Assembly (NCBI RefSeq): GCF_021347895.1
Contig: NC_067123.1
Location: forward strand, 4,108,149 to 4,172,148
Length of the DNA stretch: 64,000 nucleotides
Origin: Acanthochromis polyacanthus
Taxonomy: Eukaryota; Chordata; Actinopteri; Pomacentridae
Direction: 5' to 3'
Shown: positions 58,740-64,000 of the stretch, one piece after another
How positions within the stretch are numbered: position 1 is the first letter of the stretch
How the letters are laid out: every line of letters begins with the position of its first letter
Position numbers and translations under genes: made by a program
Notes under the pieces: model-generated
Seen by the model: the letters and a program-made list of their open reading frames with translations, nothing else
What the model was told of the DNA's origin: nothing
Databases searched by the model: none

Positions 58740-59930
58740 CCTGCAGAGTGTTAAGGACTTGTTATCTTTTAAAAAATGCCAAAATTGTGCCATTTATCAG
58801 AGCCAGAAACTGTAAAAACTGAAAAAAATCCCAGATTTCCACCTTTCTATCAGTCATTGGACTACTTATGTGTGACGAGCTGCTTCAGAGAAAATCAACC
58901 AAATGTAAGTTTAAAAATCACAATATTTCATCAACCTATCTAAAAATTCACCAAAAAATAAACAATGTGACCCAATATGATTCTGTAAAAACAAAAACAA
59001 TTCCTTCATCTTTAGCACAACCAATAAGCTGTTACTGAGTCAGCTGTGACCAACAGTGACGCGGCAAAAATTCACAAACTTTTCATCAAAATTACAGCGT
59101 TTCACATCTCACATTAGGTGTGATTACACTTTATTCCTACAATGAATAATTCTACGTCTCGTTAAAAAAATGTGCCAAAAATAAACTGTTTTCTCGAATA
59201 GGATTCTGTAAAAAACAAAAAATTCCTTTCTCTTTAGCAGAACAAAGAAGCTTTTATTGACTCAGTTGTGACCAACAGTGATGCGGCACAAATTAAGAAA
59301 CCTTTCATAAAAATCACAGATTTCCATCTCACATCAAGTGTGATTTTTCCTTTTTCACTACAATGTAATAAACTGCTTTTTAATCCGACATGTCCGGTTT
59401 AAAAATGTGCCAAAAATAAACCATTTTCTCTGATCAGAATCTGTCAAAAAATAAAAATTTTGAGCTCCTTGATGCAACCATAAAGTCATCATTGACTCAG
59501 CTGTGACCAACAGTGACGTGACAAAAATTCAGGAACTTTTCCAAAAAATCCTGGTTTTCCACATTCCACAGTAAGCTTTATTTTTTATTTATTCCTACAG
59601 TGAATAATTCAACATGTCTTGTTCAAAAAAAGTGACAAAAATAAAGCGTTTTCTTTAATCAGAATCTGTAAAAAACAAAAAATTCCTTCATCTTTAGTGC
59701 GACCAAGAAGCTATTACTGACTCAGCTGTGACCAACAGTGAAGTGGCAAAAATTCCGGGACTTTTCAGGTGTTTCCACAAAGCAGAGATTATTTCACAAT
59801 TTAAAAAGAATCGTTTACATTAACTAGATTCTGTAAAAAGCAAAAAATTCTGTGCTTCTCAATGCAATCCTGAAGTACTTATTGATTCAGCTGTGACTAA
59901 CGGTTAATTGACAAAAAATCTGAGACTTTT
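58740..59930. repeat. Tandem array of ~235-bp units, opposite orientation to 44770-45720
   Basis: The anchor CAGCTGTGACCAACAGTGA occurs near 59041, 59263, 59499 and 59728, with a diverged copy near 59890. Units share GTGCCAAAAATAAACC and AAAACAAAAAATTC. Comparing reverse complements shows this is the 44.8-kb family. Confidence 0.88.
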
Positions 59931-60999
59931 CAGCTGAACTGCAGATTTTGTGACTCAGCAGGGAGGAGGCGAGGATGGAAAATGGAAAAATGTAAGAGCA
60001 GCAAACAAAAACAAACAAAAACAAACAAATCTAGGGTTCATCTCACCGATCCAACAGCAGAACACAAACATTTTGCCTCTAATATCTAAATATCACACCT
60101 ACATGAACACACATTCACTCAGATCTGACATTAAATTTGTGACTAAACGAATAAAAATATCAGAGCAGCTGAAAACCTGCAGGTTAATGAACCGTTTAAG
60201 CTGCAGAAACACGACGTTTTGAGCATTTAGTTATCCTCTGAAGACGTTTACATCCGTCTGAATTCGGCTGATTGCTGCTAAACAAACCTGCATCCGGCAG
60301 AGAGTTAAATATTAAACATGAAGCTGATGTGTAAAGCAGCAGATTTATCTTTTCTGTATTTTAACTGCACGGTTTCATCTCTGGACATAAACGGAGGCTC
60401 ACAGTTGGTCCTGCAGTCGCTGCTTCAGGGTTTTATTTCCTCACAGCAGCGTTTCCTGCGTCTCTGTGTGTTTTGGTTTGTCTGGTTTGTTTTTGCTGCA
60501 CGCTGTCAGCCGCCGACACATCGACCCTCCGTTCAGCTCGCCTTCAGCTCTGGATGGAAAAAAAGCAAATACGCAATTTTTCTACTGCTCCTCCTGTTTC
60601 CTTCTCTGGTTTTGTTTGAAATGACCGAGCTTGCCGCTAATACCCCGTCTATTTTATGTTTTTCTGCAATGTTTTATTGTTTTTATTGTTTGTTTATTGT
60701 TTTTATTGTTTGTTTATTGTGTAGCCGCTGCATACCAACCCACTGTTCAAGGGACAAATAATGAGACTGAAGTTAGAAGACATGTCGTCTTAAAATAAAA
60801 TAAAATGTCAAAATTAAAATAGTTGTCAGAGCTAGAAGGTTAAAAAAACAGAAAATAAACTTCAGATTTGCACATTTTAAAGACTAATTGTGTCTAATGC
60901 GATGTTTTGTTGAGAAAATCAACCAAATGTAAGGTAAAAATTTAATACTTTAATCAAAATCACAATATTTACACAGAAAACAAAAATGCTTCGACCTTT

Positions 61000-61680
61000 T
61001 TCTTTTCTGTTTGACATGCAGGTTTTCTTAAAAAACAAAAAAAAGGTCAAAATTATAACATTTATTAAAACTGGAAACCATGAAAAAACAGAAAGAATCT
61101 TCAGATTTCCAGGTTTTAATGATGGTCATTGAACTAATCGTGCCTTTTTTTGAGAAAATGAACCAAATCTGACCCTAAAACCAGAATATTTGATCAAAAA
61201 CACGGTATTCTACATTTGCCAAAAAAGAAATGGTTTGATTTAACCAAAATCTGTAAAAGACAAAAAATTCTGAGCTCCGCAACGCAACTAAAAAGCTTTT
61301 AGTGACTCAGCTGCGACCAACAGCGATGTCACAAAAATTCAGGAACTCTCCAGCAGTCAATGAACGAATCACGATGCTGTGTGAAGAAAATGAACCAAAT
61401 CTGAGCTCAAAATCAGGATATTTCATTAAAATCTGCTTATTTTACATGTCTCATGTTATAATTGCGCCAAAAATAAACAGTTTGATTTAACCAAAATCTG
61501 TAGAAAACAAAAAATTCTTTACTCCTCGTCACAACTAAAAAGCTTTCAGTGGCTCCGCTGTGACCGACAGCGACGAGACAAAAATTCTCTGACTTTCCAA
61601 CAGTCATTGAACTAACCACGTGATGGATTGATGGTAAAATAAAAACCAGGATATCTGACCAAACAGCCATATAAAGTGTA
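61000..61680. repeat. Further copies of the ~235-bp family
   Basis: Two to three units with CAGCTGCGACCAACAGCGA (61300) and GCTGTGACCGACAGCGACGA (61558), same orientation as 58740-59930. Confidence 0.85.
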
Positions 61681-64000
61681 GTTCCTGTAATAAACTGCTC
61701 TTTCCTTCCCTCTCTCATCTCTAACGAGCATCGATCCTCTGGAGGCTGAGAAGCTGCAGACTGACAGCACTGATCTCTGCTCTGCTCGGTTAAAGGTCGG
61801 CCGTCGATGCGGGACCAGAGCGCAGACAAAGGTTATGGATTATCTGCTGCTACGCTAACGGGCCGCCGTCAACTCCATTCATCCTCAACCAGAACCACGG
61901 AGGAGCCGATTCCTGCAGGAAACAACCACAGAAACGAGGAAACAGACACCGCAAAGCACCGCGGACATGATGAAAATCATGTTTAGTGTCTCATTTGAGC
62001 TTTTCAATTAAAAATCTGTGAAATTCATTAAAGAAGATAAATCAGGGTTGACAGAATAAACTTCCAGGATTTTATACAAAACAAATCTGGGGGGAAAAAA
62101 AATCCTGTTTCATTAATATTCATGAAAAGCGGTTTCCTGTTTGGGCATGGATGAAAAAAAGAAGAAAAAAAAGTAAAAACTGGCAGAAAACGTGTTCAGA
62201 TATTGTGGAATACTTCACTGTTAAAAGATGACAGAAACAGTAAAAAAAATAATCATAAATATCTGTAAAATAATGAGATTTTTACCTGATTTAGATAAAA
62301 ACTAAAACTGTGTAATTTTCTATTTATGCAGAGAAAAAATAAAAATATTAATGTTGAAATTATTAATAGTTTTGTCCTGTTTTCTAAGGTTAATAAAATG
62401 TAAATAAATTAATATTTTTTTGCAATTTTACTAGATATTATCTGTTAATTAACCAAAAGATAAAAATAATAATCTGTAAAATAACAGTTGAAAAAATATT
62501 ACATGTTTCAATCCCTAATATACAAAATTCTTCTTCTGAATAACAACAAATACCGAGAAATTATTTATATTTTTTGGAACATTTTAATGGTTTAAAAATT
62601 ATGTATTATTATGTTTAAATGCACAGATTATATTTATAAAAATATAGTTTATATATGTTTATATAATCAAGTATATTTTACATTATTATTATTTTTATAT
62701 ATTTACTAACATTATTACATTCATTATTTACAGCTTTGGCCTGTTCTTATTTTATGGTGGAGATGTAATTTTGTACATTTTTGGTATTTTTATTCATCAT
62801 TAGCAGCATAAACAAAACTTTTTAGGTTGATTATTTATACAAGAAATATTTTAGTGTTTTTTAAATTAAATTTAACTTGTTTTTTAATTTTTAAGGTGAT
62901 TATCCATTAAAAAAAAGACGTTGTTCCAACTAGTATTTCTCCCCGTCATTTAAAATGACGGGTTTTTAAAAGTGGAATCGACTTGATTACTATTGAGCTT
63001 TTTAATTTGGCTCATTTTTAAAAATAAGTTGCTCCAGCTCTGAGCAGGAAGAGCAGGCGAACAAAATAATTTGATTTATTGAGCAATTTTATTAAGTTAC
63101 TTCAATTTTAATCAAGTAATGCAGGAAGTCTGCAAATTATTAAGTTGATGCAACATTATTATGTCAGATAAACTCAAAACAACAAAAACGTTTGTCTAAC
63201 TGAGTAAATTAGACTTTTTAAAATTTAATCTTGCCTTTAATTCAGGTCTCAGAGCGACAATAATGAACCCCCTCAGTTAAAAATCGTTTTGTCTGCAGCT
63301 TTATTTCTGGCTGTTTTTAGAGAATATTTGTCATTTTAAGTAATTTCAAGTTTAACGTACGCTCTGATCCGATGCATCGACCTTCTTTATGGTTTGTTCT
63401 CCTTAAACTCTGCAGAACATTCAGACCTGCAGCTTCTGTCTGCAGGCTGTAGGTCAGACATGCAGCAGCTTCATTTTACTGCAACAAACGCAGCGAAACA
63501 AACCGAATTAGGACCAAGAGACAGGAGAGAAACGTGAACGGAAAATTGTAAAGATTAGAGGAGGAGAGGAAGTCAGGAGGAGAATCAGCAGAACGCTAAA
63601 TCTGTCTTCATCGCCGTTCTCCTTCCAGTAATCTGAGAAGGTGAATAATCCAGATGTTTAATCCTCTCCTGCATCTGTTTACGTGACCCTCTTATTATTC
63701 ATCCTCCTTCCTTCTTCAAACACAAAAACTGAAATCTTTCATTCCACCGGGATTCTCAGATCAGCAGCACATTTTAGAAACGCTTTCCCATGACAGAAAC
63801 CACATAAATAACACTCGTTTACAGATTTAAAGGAATTCAAAATAATGGAATTGCTCATAGATTTTCTACGTGTACATTATTTAGAGTTTTAAAAAAACTT
63901 GCTTACATTTCAAAATCCATGATAATATACAGATTTTTATTGAAATAGTAGCAAATGATTGTGAAATAATGTTTCTTGCTGTTTTAAATGTAGTGAAAAA

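Larger units (their letters stand above)
52849..64000. other. ext1 intron 1 (partial)
   Basis: At least 11.15 kb; exon 1 is not in the window. 52980-54080 is AT-rich without genes. Arrays lie at 54283-56940, 57115-57905, 57980-58335, 58740-59930 and 61000-61680. 62200-63000 is AT-rich. 63240-63800 is less repetitive and may hold regulatory sequence, but I can support no specific site. Confidence 0.75.

Overview
The window is vertebrate nuclear DNA, almost certainly from a teleost fish. It has widely spaced exons with GT-AG introns, a long IR/DR Tc1/mariner element, tRNA-derived SINE-like repeats, hAT and PIF/Harbinger type non-autonomous elements, and many minisatellites. Two genes can be read with confidence, and both are recognised by protein similarity. 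MED30 (Mediator subunit 30) lies on the plus strand with four coding exons between 9727 and 14752. EXT1 (exostosin-1, a heparan sulfate co-polymerase) lies on the minus strand; exons 2 to 11 lie between 52848 and 22783, and exon 1 lies beyond the right edge. The two genes converge tail to tail, as MED30 and EXT1 do in human. The gene content points to fish, but I cannot name the species.

Layout. 1-8200: gene-free, with a decayed Tc1 copy (about 1340-3490), a hAT-type element carrying an internal tandem array (4578-5752) and a diverged tandem array (6420-7880). 8200-17130: MED30, with a probable non-coding first exon ending at 8258, a T-rich tandem array in intron 1, minisatellites, a duplicated intron-3 block carrying perfect CTCF-consensus matches, a duplicated terminal exon, and a poly(A) signal at 17122. 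17500-22340: the intergenic space, holding a 1635-bp Tc1/mariner element with near-identical 212-bp inverted repeats and an almost intact transposase, a 1.37-kb non-autonomous transposon, and a 46-bp perfect palindrome. 22340-52848: EXT1 exons 11 to 2 with introns full of satellites. These include an array of about 60 copies of a 29-bp unit in intron 7, two related 18/24-bp arrays in intron 4, and repeats in opposite orientation flanking exons 3 and 4. 52849-64000: part of EXT1 intron 1, with a 2.66-kb array of 11-bp monomers and several other arrays.

The two genes do not share a pathway. MED30 is a nuclear transcription co-activator subunit. EXT1 acts in the ER/Golgi in heparan sulfate chain elongation with EXT2. 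Their adjacency is conserved synteny rather than an operon-like link. I found no bacterial-type operon, CRISPR array or clearly novel protein system. The unusual material is structural: exon duplication, satellites born from transposons, and inverted repeats around exons. All exon boundaries were read by eye from splice signals, frame and family similarity, without alignment software.
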